64,000 bases of DNA from Streptomyces tardus (GTDB lineage Bacteria; Actinomycetota; Actinomycetes; Streptomycetales; Streptomycetaceae), in the NCBI RefSeq assembly GCF_018101125.2, contig NZ_JAELVF020000001.1, positions 3,584,386-3,648,385 on the forward strand, given 5' to 3'. Both the position numbers and the translations under genes were made by a program. This document shows, piece after piece, positions 36,501-45,166 of the stretch. Numbering within the stretch: the first letter of the stretch is position 1; each line of letters begins with the position of its first letter. The notes under the pieces were generated by a model. That model searched no databases. It was not told the origin of the DNA and worked only from the letters and a program-made list of their open reading frames with translations.

Positions 36501-37580
36501 TCAGTCCCGGTAGAGCGGTTTCGGCGGTGTGGCCGACTCGCCGTCCAGTACCTCGTCGAGCCACTCGCGGTAGGACTTCTGCCACTGGCTTGACTCACCT
36601 CCCTCGCGGAACTCCTCCAACACGTGGTTGACGCGGCGCACCAGGTCCTCGTCCTCCTGGCTCATCGCCACCCCGTACAACTCGGAGGTGAGCGGTTCGC
36701 CGACCAGCCCGACCGACGGGTCCTGTGCGGCCTGGCCCGCGGCGAGCGCGTTGTCGGTCACCACACCGTCCACCCGGCCGAGTTGCAGCAGCACCAGGCA
36801 GTCGAGCTGGTTGGCCACCCGGACTGTCCTGGCGCCGTGGAAACCACGTCCGAGCTCCTTGTCGCCGGTGGACGAGCTGGCCGTGCAGAGCTTCTTGCCC
36901 TTGGCCGAGGAGTCGAGCCCGGTGATGCGGGAGCGTTGGGGCACCAGAAGCTGCTGGCCGGCCTCGAAATAGGCGGTGGAGAACGCGACCTTCTTGTCGA
37001 GGTGTTCGCACAGGATCGTCATGGTGCGCACGACCAGGTCGACGCTGTTGTCCGCCAGGGCCTCGGCGCGCTGGTTGGTCGAGATCGCCTTGTACACGAT
37101 CCGGGCGGAGGGCCCCAGCAGATCCTCGGCGATGGCATTGACCAGATCGATGTCGAAGCCCACCAGCTCACCGCTCTGGGGGTCCCGGTGGCTCCAGTTG
37201 TAGCTGTTCTGGTCGACGCCGACCTTCAGAAAGCCGCGCTTGTCGATACGGCGCACGGCCTCGCCAGTCGCGGTGGCCGGCTTGAGGCTGGCCGCCGGGT
37301 CGCTGCCGTCCTTGCACTCCTTCTCCCGCTCGGGTGCGGTGGGGCGCCGCTCGGGTGCGGCCGGCCGCACCGGCTGGGCGGTCGTCTCCTCCTGGCGTGC
37401 CTCAGCCGTACCGCCACCGGGAGCGGGGGTCCAGACCGGGTGCAGCAGCACGGCCAGCACCATGGTCAGTGCCGCCGCGGCCGTGGCGAGGAAGCCCCGG
37501 TCGAGCCTGCGTGTCCGCACGGAGGAATCGGGGTCGGTGCCGCCGAACCGTCGTCTGTCTGTCATGTCCGCCCCTGTCAC
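36501..37580 (-). CDS. glnH: Glutamate/aspartate-binding protein, GlnH-like (SBP_bac_3)
   Basis: 359 residues from GTG 37580 (GTGA overlap with glnX) or ATG 37565. N-terminal hydrophobic segment FLATAAAALTMVLAVLLHPVW, Pro/Glu linker, then a family 3 solute-binding domain: FLKVGVDQNSYNWSHRDP, LVGFDIDLVNAIAEDLLG, VVTDNALAAGQAAQ, LYGVAMSQEDEDLVRRVN. No ABC permease is present, so it is a sensor rather than a transporter. No lipobox Cys follows the hydrophobic segment, unlike the mycobacterial lipoprotein, suggesting a membrane-anchored form. Expected to present ligand to GlnX. Confidence 0.85.
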   Translation of the reverse strand: MTGADMTDRRRFGGTDPDSSVRTRRLDRGFLATAAAALTMVLAVLLHPVWTPAPGGGTAEARQEETTAQPVRPAAPERRPTAPEREKECKDGSDPAASLKPATATGEAVRRIDKRGFLKVGVDQNSYNWSHRDPQSGELVGFDIDLVNAIAEDLLGPSARIVYKAISTNQRAEALADNSVDLVVRTMTILCEHLDKKVAFSTAYFEAGQQLLVPQRSRITGLDSSAKGKKLCTASSSTGDKELGRGFHGARTVRVANQLDCLVLLQLGRVDGVVTDNALAAGQAAQDPSVGLVGEPLTSELYGVAMSQEDEDLVRRVNHVLEEFREGGESSQWQKSYREWLDEVLDGESATPPKPLYRD

Positions 37581-38983
37581 CGGTACTCGGCCAGCCTGCG
37601 GCCGATGCCGGCGACCGCCCCTGCGGCGCCCACCAGCACCAGCACCACCGCGCCCACCGGCAGCGAGTCCAGGGCGTTTCTGCCCCGCTCCGCGGCGGTG
37701 GTGAACTGCGTCTGCTCGTGCTTGATCGCCCTGCTCAGACCACCGTTGACCTTGTCGAAGGTCTCACCCGTCGTACCGCGTGAACCTATGACCATGGCGA
37801 CCGCCTGGCTGTACTCACCGCCGGCCTCCCGTTTCCGTACCTCTCCGTTGCGGTAGTGCCAGAAACCCGCGTTCCGCAGCGCGGACCTGACCGGCTCCCT
37901 GCCCGCCTCGTCGTCCGCCAACTGCTCCGCCTCGCGCAGCAGTCCGCCGTCGCCGTCCTCGGGGCTGCTGCCGGCCAGGTCCTTCATGTTCTTCTCGTAC
38001 TCGCTCGTGTACTGGTCGCCGGCGCCTCGCGAGACCAGCGCCATGCCCTCGTTGCCGCGCGCCTTCAGCGCGGCCACCAGCGCCGAGTTGAGCCTGTCCA
38101 GCGAGAGGGTGCCGTTTCTGTTGGCCTCGTCGAGGTGGTGCTGCGCCAGCAGCCCGCTGCCCAGCACCCAGACCAGCAGCAGTGCGGCGGCACAGGTCGC
38201 GGCGACCAGACCGCGGTTGAAGACGCGGTTGGTGCGCAGGAAGTGGCGTCGCTGCAACCACACCAGCAGCGCCAGGACCGCGACGCCCCACAGCAGGGCG
38301 AGCCACGGAAGCGACCGGGCGCTCTCGTGCTCCTCGTTGAGCTGCTCGGACTGTGCGTCGTAGAGCTTTTCGGCCGTGGGCAGCAGATCTTCGCGCATCA
38401 TCTCGTCGGCGTGCCGCAGATACGCGCCGCCGACCGGCAGACCCTGCCGGTTGTTGGCGCGCGCGGTCTCCACCAGACCGGTGTAGACCGGGAGTTGCTC
38501 GGTGAGCTCGCTGAGCTTGGCCCTTGCTCTGTCGGAGGCTCTGCCGTTGGCCGCGGCATCGGAGAGGGATTCGGAGGCGAGCCCGATCTGCTGGTCGTAC
38601 CGGTCCCGTATCTTCTGGTTCTCGTTTCCTCCGGTGAGGAAGCCGCTGGCGGCAGTGGTGTTGGCGTCCGCCAGCGAGCGGTAGATCTGCGCGGCGTGCA
38701 TGCTCAGCGGTTGGCTTCCGTCGATCACCGCGCTGGTGCTGTCCCGGCGTTCGGACATCTGCCAGGACGCCAGCAGACCGAACACGAGGAGCGCGGCCAC
38801 CGCCGCTGCCCCGAGCAGCCGCAGCCTGCCGGGCTCGATGTGGAAGGCGGCGCGGAGTCGGGCGACGGCTTCGGCCGCGTCCGAACGGCGGGGAGGCCGC
38901 GCCTCGGGCTCCGAATGTGCGACGACTCCGGCTGCGCCCGTCGTCGTCGACGGTGCCACGGCCTGTTGTTCGGTGACCGACAC
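37577..38983 (-). CDS. glnX: Membrane sensor protein GlnX-like
   Basis: 468 residues from GTG 38983, preceded by GGGGGAGGGCC; the open frame continues upstream to 39673 without coding character. Four spans: RLLGAAAVAALLVFGLLASW (~56-74), PWLALLWGVAVLALLVWLQ, VAATCAAALLLVWVLGSGLL and VGAVVLVLVGAAGAVAGIG near the end, with two helical extracytoplasmic domains rich in Asp/Glu between spans 1-2 and 3-4, resembling methyl-accepting sensor domains. Matches GlnX of the PknG-GlnX-GlnH pathway in size and topology; passes the amino-acid signal across the membrane to PknG. First gene of the operon. Confidence 0.85.
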   Translation of the reverse strand: MSVTEQQAVAPSTTTGAAGVVAHSEPEARPPRRSDAAEAVARLRAAFHIEPGRLRLLGAAAVAALLVFGLLASWQMSERRDSTSAVIDGSQPLSMHAAQIYRSLADANTTAASGFLTGGNENQKIRDRYDQQIGLASESLSDAAANGRASDRARAKLSELTEQLPVYTGLVETARANNRQGLPVGGAYLRHADEMMREDLLPTAEKLYDAQSEQLNEEHESARSLPWLALLWGVAVLALLVWLQRRHFLRTNRVFNRGLVAATCAAALLLVWVLGSGLLAQHHLDEANRNGTLSLDRLNSALVAALKARGNEGMALVSRGAGDQYTSEYEKNMKDLAGSSPEDGDGGLLREAEQLADDEAGREPVRSALRNAGFWHYRNGEVRKREAGGEYSQAVAMVIGSRGTTGETFDKVNGGLSRAIKHEQTQFTTAAERGRNALDSLPVGAVVLVLVGAAGAVAGIGRRLAEYR

Positions 38984-39450
38984 GGCCCTCCCCCTTGTCG
39001 CCCTCGTCGCCCGCGATGTTCGGTTACGTGCTGACTCCCGCTGTTCGTCCGGCAGTTGGAGCGAACCCCTGTCAGCAGTATGGCGTGCCGGGTGCTCGAT
39101 CACACTGCCCCCGGCCGGGAATTCCGCTCCGAACACGATCACGCCCCGGCGGGCGCGAAGTCGCCGCGCGCGGGCGGGAGTTCGACTGTCGTGCGGGATG
39201 ACGCCCGGGTGACGGCGGACGGTTCCCCGACGGATCGTCAGCGGCGTGCGCGGAAGTGCGTCCGCCGGGCGCGCAGCGGCGTACGCCGTGCTCCGTCGGC
39301 GGCCTGCCCCCGCCGGGGCCGCGGGGCGGGGCGGGCGGGGCGCGGTGTCGCGCCGGGCCGTGACGCGCGGGGTGTGACGCGCGGGCCGTGACGCGCGCGG
39401 ACGATGCGGCCCGGCTCCGGTCCCGGTCCCGGAACGACGAAGGCCCGGTC
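38984..39450. other. Intergenic region upstream of glnX
   Basis: No convincing gene. The glnX side should hold the operon promoter; 39300-39420 is extremely GC-rich with three GTGACGCGCG-type units (about 39358-39400). No hairpin of note for the HNH gene that ends at 39451. Confidence 0.5.
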
Positions 39451-39990
39451 TCAGGCAGGCGTTCTGCCGTCGATCCGGGCCAGGGCGTCGTCCGCGCCGT
39501 AGGGCCTCAGGTAGGGCATCCAGCGCGGGTCGCGGTGGCCCGTACCGATGATGCGCCACGCCAGGCCGGCGGGTTGCGCGGGTTGATGGCGCAGTCTCCA
39601 GCCCAGCTCGGTGATGTGGTGGTCCGCCTTGACGTGATTGCACGCCCGGCAGGCGGCGACGACGTTCTCCCACGCGTGCTGCCCTCCCCGGCTGCGCGGG
39701 ATGACGTGGTCGACGCTGGTGGCGGCCCCGCCGCAGTAGGCACAGCGTCCGCCGTCCCGGGCGAACAGCGCCCGCCGGGTCAGTGGCACGGGGCCGCGGA
39801 ACGGCACCCTCACGAAGCGCTTGAGCCGAACCACGCTGGGTGCGGGGATGGCGCAGCTCGTACTGCGCATCAGGGCGCCCGAATCCTCCAGGCTGATCGC
39901 CTTGTCGTTGAGGATGAGGATGAGCGCGCGACGGAGCGGTACGATGCCGAGCGGCTCGTACGACGCGTTGAGGACCAGGACATGCGGCAC
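39451..39990 (-). CDS. HNH endonuclease family protein
   Basis: 179 residues from GTG 39990, preceded by AAGGAGGCACC. The N-terminal VLVLNASYEPLGIVPLRRAL is typical of the conserved actinobacterial McrA-like HNH protein. The HNH/zinc domain reads RCAYCGGAATSVDHVIPRSR, GGQHAWENVVAACRACNHVK and keeps the paired Cys and the catalytic His. Such genes are single-copy and core in Streptomyces; target DNA is unknown. Confidence 0.9.
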   Translation of the reverse strand: MPHVLVLNASYEPLGIVPLRRALILILNDKAISLEDSGALMRSTSCAIPAPSVVRLKRFVRVPFRGPVPLTRRALFARDGGRCAYCGGAATSVDHVIPRSRGGQHAWENVVAACRACNHVKADHHITELGWRLRHQPAQPAGLAWRIIGTGHRDPRWMPYLRPYGADDALARIDGRTPA

Positions 39991-40215
39991 GGTGCCTCCT
40001 TGTACGTCTGCGGCGCGTGGCTCGCGCCGGGACGATCTCCCCCAGTGTGTCCCCAGGTCGGCCCGCTGGCCACCACGATCAGGTAATGGGCCTCGCGTGT
40101 TTTCGGACACAGGGAGAGGGCCTCTGGTCAAATCTCCGGCCAAACCCACAGCAATCCGGCCAGCTCGCGACCATCCCCGGGGTTACGGCACATTTCCCCG
40201 GCCTAGGGTGTCGGC

Positions 40216-41148
40216 GTGAACTCGATGGAGGATGCCCAGGTGCGCGCGAACGACTTCGCCGGCTGGGTGCAGAACAACTGGGAGGGCTGGCTCGCGGCCG
40301 GTCTGCGCATCGCGCTGATCGTGGTGATCGCGCTGGTGCTGAAAACGGTCGTCCGCCGTACGATCACCCGCCTCGTCGCCCGGATGAACCGCTCCGCCGA
40401 CAACGCGGGGAACACGTTCGGCGGACTGCTGGTCAACGCCGAGCGCCGGCGTCAGCGCTCGGAGGCGATCGGCTCGATCCTGCGCAGCGTCTCCTCCTTC
40501 CTCATTCTCGGCACAGCCGCGCTCACCGTGCTGTCGGTCTTCGAGATCAGCCTGGGCCCCCTGCTGGCCAGCGCGGGTGTGGCCGGTGTCGCGCTCGGCT
40601 TCGGTGCGCGCAACCTGGTCACCGACGTGCTGACCGGAATGTTCATCCTGCTGGAGGACCAGTACGGCGTCGGCGACCGGATCGACGCGGGTGAGGCCAC
40701 CGGCGTCGTCCTGGAGATCGGGCTGCGGGTGACCAAGCTCCGCGGCGACGACGGCGAGGTCTGGTACGTCCGCAACGGGGAGATCCGGCGGGTCGGAAAC
40801 CTCAGCCAGGGCTGGTCCACCGCCGCCGTCGACGTGGAGGTGGGCGCGGGGGAGCCGCTGGAGAAGGTGCGCGAGACGATCGAGTCCGCCGGCCGCGACT
40901 TCGCCGCCTCGCCGCCGTGGGACGAGAAGCTCTGGGACCGGGTCGAGATGCTCGGACTGGAGTCGGTCACCCTCGACTCCATGGTCGTGCGGGTCTCGGC
41001 GAAGGTGATGCCGGGCCAGGTCAAGCCGGTGGAGCGGGAGCTGCGCTGGCGCATCAAGCACGCGCTGGACGCCCAGGGCGTACGCGTCGTCGACGGCGAG
41101 GCGGTGCGGCTGCGCAAGCTGGTCGACGAAAGCGTGGACGGCCGCTGA
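40216..41148 (+). CDS. MscS-family mechanosensitive channel
   Basis: 310 residues from GTG 40216 (ATG 40225 is an alternative). Three spans: AGLRIALIVVIALVLKTVV, SFLILGTAALTVLSVFEI, and the pore helix LASAGVAGVALGFGARNLVTD followed by LTGMFILLEDQYGVGDRID, the MscS signature at the membrane-cytoplasm border. The soluble domain contains VWYVRNGEIRRVGNLSQGW. Opens under membrane tension to release solutes. Single gene between divergent HNH and the sugar operon. Confidence 0.93.
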   Translation: MNSMEDAQVRANDFAGWVQNNWEGWLAAGLRIALIVVIALVLKTVVRRTITRLVARMNRSADNAGNTFGGLLVNAERRRQRSEAIGSILRSVSSFLILGTAALTVLSVFEISLGPLLASAGVAGVALGFGARNLVTDVLTGMFILLEDQYGVGDRIDAGEATGVVLEIGLRVTKLRGDDGEVWYVRNGEIRRVGNLSQGWSTAAVDVEVGAGEPLEKVRETIESAGRDFAASPPWDEKLWDRVEMLGLESVTLDSMVVRVSAKVMPGQVKPVERELRWRIKHALDAQGVRVVDGEAVRLRKLVDESVDGR

Positions 41149-41350
41149 ACCGCTCAGCACGGGCACGGGACGGACGCTCAGCACGGGACGGCCGCTGGGC
41201 GCAGGAGACGGCCGCTTGGCGGCACGGCCTGGGTAAGGTCTAGACAACTGGGGCCCGGATGCGGTGCGGTGGCCCTGTGTACGGCGCGAGACCACGGCCC
41301 GGCTCGACAGCGGCGGGCGCGCTCCGTACCCGGACGGGAGCCAAGTACCC

Positions 41351-42634
41351 ATGAAACTCGCGGTGGTGGGCGGCGGGTCCACCTACACCCCGGAACTGAT
41401 CGACGGCTTCGCCAGGCTGCGCGGAACTCTGCCGATCAGCGAGCTCGTCCTCACCGACCCCCACGAGGAGCGACTGGAGCTCGTCGGTGGACTGGCCCGG
41501 CGCATCTTCGCCCGTCAGGACCACCCCGGAGTCGTCCGCACCACGACCGATCCGGACGCCGCGGTGGCCGATGCCGACGCCGTGCTCCTCCAACTCCGGG
41601 TCGGCGGCCAGGCCGCACGGCAGCAGGACGAGAGCTGGCCGCTGGAGTGCGGCTGCGTCGGGCAGGAGACGACGGGCGCCGGCGGGCTCGCCAAGGCGCT
41701 GCGTACCGTTCCGGTGGTGTTGGACATCGCCGAGCGGGTCCGCCGGGCGAACCCGGACGCCTGGATCATCGACTTCACCAACCCCGTCGGCATCGTCACC
41801 AGGGCGCTGCTGGAGGAGGGGCACAAGGCCGTCGGGCTGTGCAACGTCGCCATCGGCCTCCAGCGCAAGTTCGCCGGGCTGCTCGGTGTCGGCCCCGAAC
41901 GGCTCCGGCTCGGGCACTACGGACTGAACCATCTGACCTGGGAGTTCGGCGTACAGCTCGCCCCCGAGGGCGGCGGTGCCGGCGGCCGGGACGTACTGCC
42001 CGAACTGCTGGCCGCGCACGGCGAGCGGCTGGCCGAGGACCTGCGGCTGCCCAGGCCGCTGCTGGACCGCCTCGGCGTCGTTCCCTCCTACTATCTGCGC
42101 TACTTCTACTCCCACGACGCGGTGGTGCGCGAGCTGCACGACAAGCCCTCCCGGGCGGCCGAAGTCGCCGCCATGGAGGCCGAGTTGCTGCGGATGTACG
42201 CGGACCCCGAGCTGGACGAGAAGCCCGAGCTGCTCGCCAAGCGCGGCGGCGCGTTCTACTCCGAGGCCGCCGTCGCGCTGGCCGCCTCGCTGCTCGGCAC
42301 CCAGGACGGCGGCGCCGGTGTGCAGGTCGTCAACGTGCGCAACGACGGCACCCTGCCCTTCCTGCCCGACGACGCCGTCGTCGAGGTCCCGGCCGAGGTG
42401 TCCGCGCGAGGGGTCGTTCCGCTGCCCGCGCCGGACATCGACCCGCTGTACGCGGGGCTGATCAGCTCCGTCACGGCGTACGAGCGCCTGGCGCTGGACG
42501 CGGCGTTGCGCGGAGGGCGCGACCGGGTCTTCTCCGCGCTGCTCTCCCATCCGCTGATCGGCCAGTACGACCGTGCCGAGACCCTGACCGACCGGCTGCT
42601 GGCGCACAACAAGGAACATCTGCCGTGGCTGTGA
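41351..42634 (+). CDS. GH4 family glycosidase (6-phospho-beta-glucosidase type)
   Basis: 427 residues from ATG 41351 after GGACGGGAGCCAAG. NAD-binding loop LAVVGGGSTYTPELIDG at the N-terminus, DFTNPVGIVT, the metal-ligand Cys in GLCNVAIGLQRKF and His in YGLNHLTWEFGV mark glycoside hydrolase family 4, which uses NAD+ and Mn2+ in a redox-elimination mechanism on 6-phosphoglycosides. Coupled to a GlcNAc-type kinase, so the substrate is perhaps a phosphorylated amino-sugar disaccharide; no transporter is adjacent. Overlaps the next gene. Confidence 0.92.
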   Translation: MKLAVVGGGSTYTPELIDGFARLRGTLPISELVLTDPHEERLELVGGLARRIFARQDHPGVVRTTTDPDAAVADADAVLLQLRVGGQAARQQDESWPLECGCVGQETTGAGGLAKALRTVPVVLDIAERVRRANPDAWIIDFTNPVGIVTRALLEEGHKAVGLCNVAIGLQRKFAGLLGVGPERLRLGHYGLNHLTWEFGVQLAPEGGGAGGRDVLPELLAAHGERLAEDLRLPRPLLDRLGVVPSYYLRYFYSHDAVVRELHDKPSRAAEVAAMEAELLRMYADPELDEKPELLAKRGGAFYSEAAVALAASLLGTQDGGAGVQVVNVRNDGTLPFLPDDAVVEVPAEVSARGVVPLPAPDIDPLYAGLISSVTAYERLALDAALRGGRDRVFSALLSHPLIGQYDRAETLTDRLLAHNKEHLPWL

Positions 42635-43734
42635 GCGATCGTCCGTCGGCCGCGTCGGCCGCGTCGGCCGCGTCGGCCTCGTCCGTCTCGGGGCCGGTCG
42701 CCCCGGAGGCGACGGCGGCGGCCGTGCTCGCGCTGGACGCGGGCAACACCAAGACCGACGCCGCCGTGATCGCCGCGGACGGGACGCTGCTCGCGGGCGC
42801 CCGCGGCGGCGGGTTCCGTCCGCAGGCCGTCGGTACGGAGGCCGCCGTCGACGTGCTCCAGGGCATCGTGGAACGCGCTCTCACCGAGGCCGGCGGGCCC
42901 GTGATCACGGGTGTCACCGCCTGCCTCGCCAACGCCGATCTGCCGCAGGAGGAGGTAGCCCTGCGCGACGCCCTGGCGGAACGCCGTTGGGGCGCCCGTA
43001 CGGAGGTCGCCAACGACACCTTCGCGATCCTGCGTGCCGGACTGGACGACGACGGCCGCCCGCCGCAGGGCGTCGCGGTCGTCTGTGGCGCCGGTATCAA
43101 CTGCGCGGGGCAGCGCGCCGACGGCAGGGTCCACCGCTTCGCCGCGCTCGGCGCGCTCTCCGGCGACTGGGGCGGAGGGGGCGGTCTCGCCGACTCCGCG
43201 ATCTGGCACGCCGCCCGCGCCGAGGACGGCCGGGGCGCGGACACCGTGCTCGCCCGCGCCCTGCCCGCGCACTACGGCCTGACCACGATGGCCGAGCTGA
43301 TCGCCGCCTTCCACCTCGGTGGTCTCGGCGCCGAGCGGCGGCACGAGGCGGCGCCGGTGCTCTTCGACGTCGCGGCGCAGGGTGACCGGATCGCCCACGG
43401 GATCGTCCTGCGCCAGGCCGAGGAGTTGGTGGCGCTGGTGACCGTGACGCTGGACCGGTTGGAACTGAGCCGGGTGCCCACCCCGGTGCTGCTCGGCGGC
43501 AGCGTTGTCGCCGCGCGCCATCCGCTGCTGCACGACGCGTTGTTGGAGCGACTCGCCGAGCGGGCCCCGTACGCCTCCGCCCGCGTCGTCACCGCGCCCC
43601 CGGTCCTCGGCGCCGGGCTGCTCGCCCTGGACGCGGCGGGCGCCGAGGCCGCCGCGCACGGCCGACTGCGGACGGCGTACGGGGACACCGCCTCCGAGGG
43701 CCCCCAGCCCGGGGGTGCCGCGCGCGGGGCGTAG
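42625..43734 (+). CDS. N-acetylglucosamine kinase-like (BadF/BadG ATPase family)
   Basis: 369 residues from GTG 42625 (AAGGAA 8 bases upstream) or GTG 42631, which overlaps the GH4 stop as GTGA. After a short Ala/Ser repeat (SAASAASAAS), the ATPase phosphate loop LALDAGNTKTDAAV, VVCGAGINCAGQ, GDWGGGGGLADSA and VLLGGSVVAARHPLL follow the ASKHA fold of NAGK/BadF kinases. Probably phosphorylates the sugar produced by the GH4 enzyme or its cleavage product. Translationally coupled to the GH4 gene. Confidence 0.88.
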   Translation: MAVSDRPSAASAASAASASSVSGPVAPEATAAAVLALDAGNTKTDAAVIAADGTLLAGARGGGFRPQAVGTEAAVDVLQGIVERALTEAGGPVITGVTACLANADLPQEEVALRDALAERRWGARTEVANDTFAILRAGLDDDGRPPQGVAVVCGAGINCAGQRADGRVHRFAALGALSGDWGGGGGLADSAIWHAARAEDGRGADTVLARALPAHYGLTTMAELIAAFHLGGLGAERRHEAAPVLFDVAAQGDRIAHGIVLRQAEELVALVTVTLDRLELSRVPTPVLLGGSVVAARHPLLHDALLERLAERAPYASARVVTAPPVLGAGLLALDAAGAEAAAHGRLRTAYGDTASEGPQPGGAARGA

Positions 43735-43750
43735 GCAGCCTCGTCGGTCA

Positions 43751-43776
43751 CGTCCGGGACGGTGTCGTCCCGGACG
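43751..43776 (+). terminator. Hairpin after the sugar kinase gene
   Basis: 10-bp perfect arms (43751-43760 and 43767-43776), 6-nt loop, 17 bp after the stop. Confidence 0.7.
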
Positions 43777-43826
43777 GGCTGCCCGGGCTTGCGCCCCGCC
43801 CCCGACTCGGCGTCGTTGTCCGGCAG

Positions 43827-43857
43827 TTGACTTCAACCGAAGTTCAACTTCTAGCGT
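43827..43857 (+). promoter_or_regulatory. Promoter with 19-bp spacer and AAGTTCAACTT palindrome
   Basis: TTGACT at 43827-43832 and TAGCGT at 43852-43857 are separated by 19 bp. The spacer contains the imperfectly repeated TTCAAC, the palindrome AAGTT-C-AACTT over 43840-43850, and GTTGA-CT-TCAAC at its left edge. About 65 bp upstream of the MarR-like gene, so autoregulation is plausible. Confidence 0.55.
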
Positions 43858-43921
43858 GGAACCCGGATCGAGTCACCGCGGCCCCGCAGCGCGGGAGTGC
43901 CGCAGATCGAGAGGGGCGACC

Positions 43922-44506
43922 ATGAACGCCGTCAACGCCGCGGCCGTCTCCGGGGGCTTCCCCGCGAAGCCCGCGGCGAGCTCCGGGGAGGGCCCGGCCG
44001 GACGCCTCCCCGCGAGTGCCGCGGGAGAGTTCGCCGAGACGTTCTCCGATGCCGAGCTGCTGGGCCAGCCCATGGGCTACTGGAGCGGCGCCGCCTCCGC
44101 GGCGATCGTCGCCCGGATCAACCGTGCCGTCGGGCGGTTCGGTCTCGCGCAGCGCAACTGGTGGGTCCTCTACCGGGCCGGAGCCGAGGGCGCGGCGGAG
44201 GGAGGGGGTCTCACGCGTGAGGAGATCGTGCGGGTGATCGCCGAGAGCCGCCCCTTCCTCGACGACGCCGTGCTCGGCCCGGCGGTCGACGAGGTCGTGG
44301 CGGCCGGGCTGCTGGAGGAGGTCGAGGGCCGGCTGGTGCTCACCGCCCGGGGTCGGGGGCTGCGCGCGAAGCTGATGGGCGAGGTCATTCCGGCGACTCT
44401 CGCCGAAGCCCGGGCGGGCGTCAGCGACGAGGAGTACGTGCTGACCCTGCGGGTGCTGCGGCGCATGATCGCCAACACGGGCGGTGACACCTCCTTCGCT
44501 CCGTGA
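43922..44506 (+). CDS. MarR-like winged-helix transcriptional regulator
   Basis: 194 residues from ATG 43922 after GAGAGGGGCGACC. After a ~35-residue Ala/Gly-rich N-terminus: LLGQPMGYWSGAASAAIVARI, LAQRNWWVLYRAG (helix 2-3 of the wHTH), GLTREEIVRVIAESRPFLDD, LVLTARGRGLRAKLMGEVIP (wing) and DEEYVLTLRVLRRMIANTGG (dimerisation helix). This is the actinobacterial MarR-like group whose genes are often self-regulated. No divergent partner gene; its target could be its own promoter and the small ORFs downstream. Confidence 0.83.
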   Translation: MNAVNAAAVSGGFPAKPAASSGEGPAGRLPASAAGEFAETFSDAELLGQPMGYWSGAASAAIVARINRAVGRFGLAQRNWWVLYRAGAEGAAEGGGLTREEIVRVIAESRPFLDDAVLGPAVDEVVAAGLLEEVEGRLVLTARGRGLRAKLMGEVIPATLAEARAGVSDEEYVLTLRVLRRMIANTGGDTSFAP

Positions 44507-44756
44507 CCGGCCGGATCCGCTCCGTGGGGCGCGACCGCTGCGCCTCTCTCCTTCCGTCGCCGGACGACTTCGTTCCGAGGGGGCACAACCCCCGCCACTG
44601 TCAAGGAGGTTGCGCACGGTCACCGCCCAGTGCTGCTGAGTGGGCAGGAGTTCGATGGTCGAAGCACGTAAAATCTTCGTGCAGAAGCACTGTTTGCCGA
44701 ATGCTCCGGCGGTTCTCGTTGGCCTGAACCGGCAATTCGCCGCCAAGGAGGAGAAC

Positions 44757-44804
44757 GTGACGTACGACACCTTCTGGTCCGGATATTCGCCGGATCGAGG
44801 ATGA
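44757..44804 (+). CDS. Candidate 15-residue micro-ORF with consensus ribosome site
   Basis: GTG 44757 is preceded by AAGGAGGAGAAC, the best Shine-Dalgarno sequence in this stretch, and reads MTYDTFWSGYSPDRG to TGA 44802-44804. It ends 59 bp before the repeat peptide gene. The surrounding 44640-44700 is comparatively A/T-rich (GTAAAATC at ~44669), like a promoter. Could be a leader peptide or an unannotated peptide product, or the ribosome site may have belonged to a lost gene. Confidence 0.35.
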   Translation: MTYDTFWSGYSPDRG

Positions 44805-44863
44805 GCGGGTGAGCATTGGGTAGTCAGCTCTTGTCCTTCACCGTCAACGAACGGAGGCCCGTC

Positions 44864-45166
44864 GTGGCCGCGTCCGCCGAACTCCTCGTCTCCACCGTCG
44901 TTCCGCTGCCGAAACAGGCCGGCAAGGCCGAGGACGGCGACCCCTCCAAACGCCTGCTCGCCGAGCTCCTTCCCAGCTACGACTCCGGCCTCGAGGGCAC
45001 CTCCTACGGTGACTGGGCCGACGCACCCCTCACCTCCGAGCCGCCGCTCGCCGACGAGGCGCCGCTGACCAGCGAGTCGCCCATCGCCGAGCTTCCGCTC
45101 ACCAGCGAGCCGACCGGCGCCGCCCTCTACTCCGACGGGCGCGGCAGCATGGACGCCGCTTACTGA
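44864..45166 (+). CDS. Small acidic protein with APLTSE repeats
   Basis: 100 residues from GTG 44864 (AACGGAGG 6 bases upstream; TTG 44816 is the longer option). N-terminal half: ASAELLVSTVVPLPKQAG and KRLLAELLPSYDSGLEGTSY. The second half repeats APLTSEPPLADE, APLTSESPIAEL, PLTSEPTG and ends YSDGRGSMDAAY. No Cys, signal peptide or membrane span. I do not recognise the family. A conserved helical leader followed by Thr/Ser-Glu repeats would be compatible with a RiPP precursor such as a graspetide, but no ATP-grasp gene is nearby. Confidence 0.6.
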   Translation: MAASAELLVSTVVPLPKQAGKAEDGDPSKRLLAELLPSYDSGLEGTSYGDWADAPLTSEPPLADEAPLTSESPIAELPLTSEPTGAALYSDGRGSMDAAY

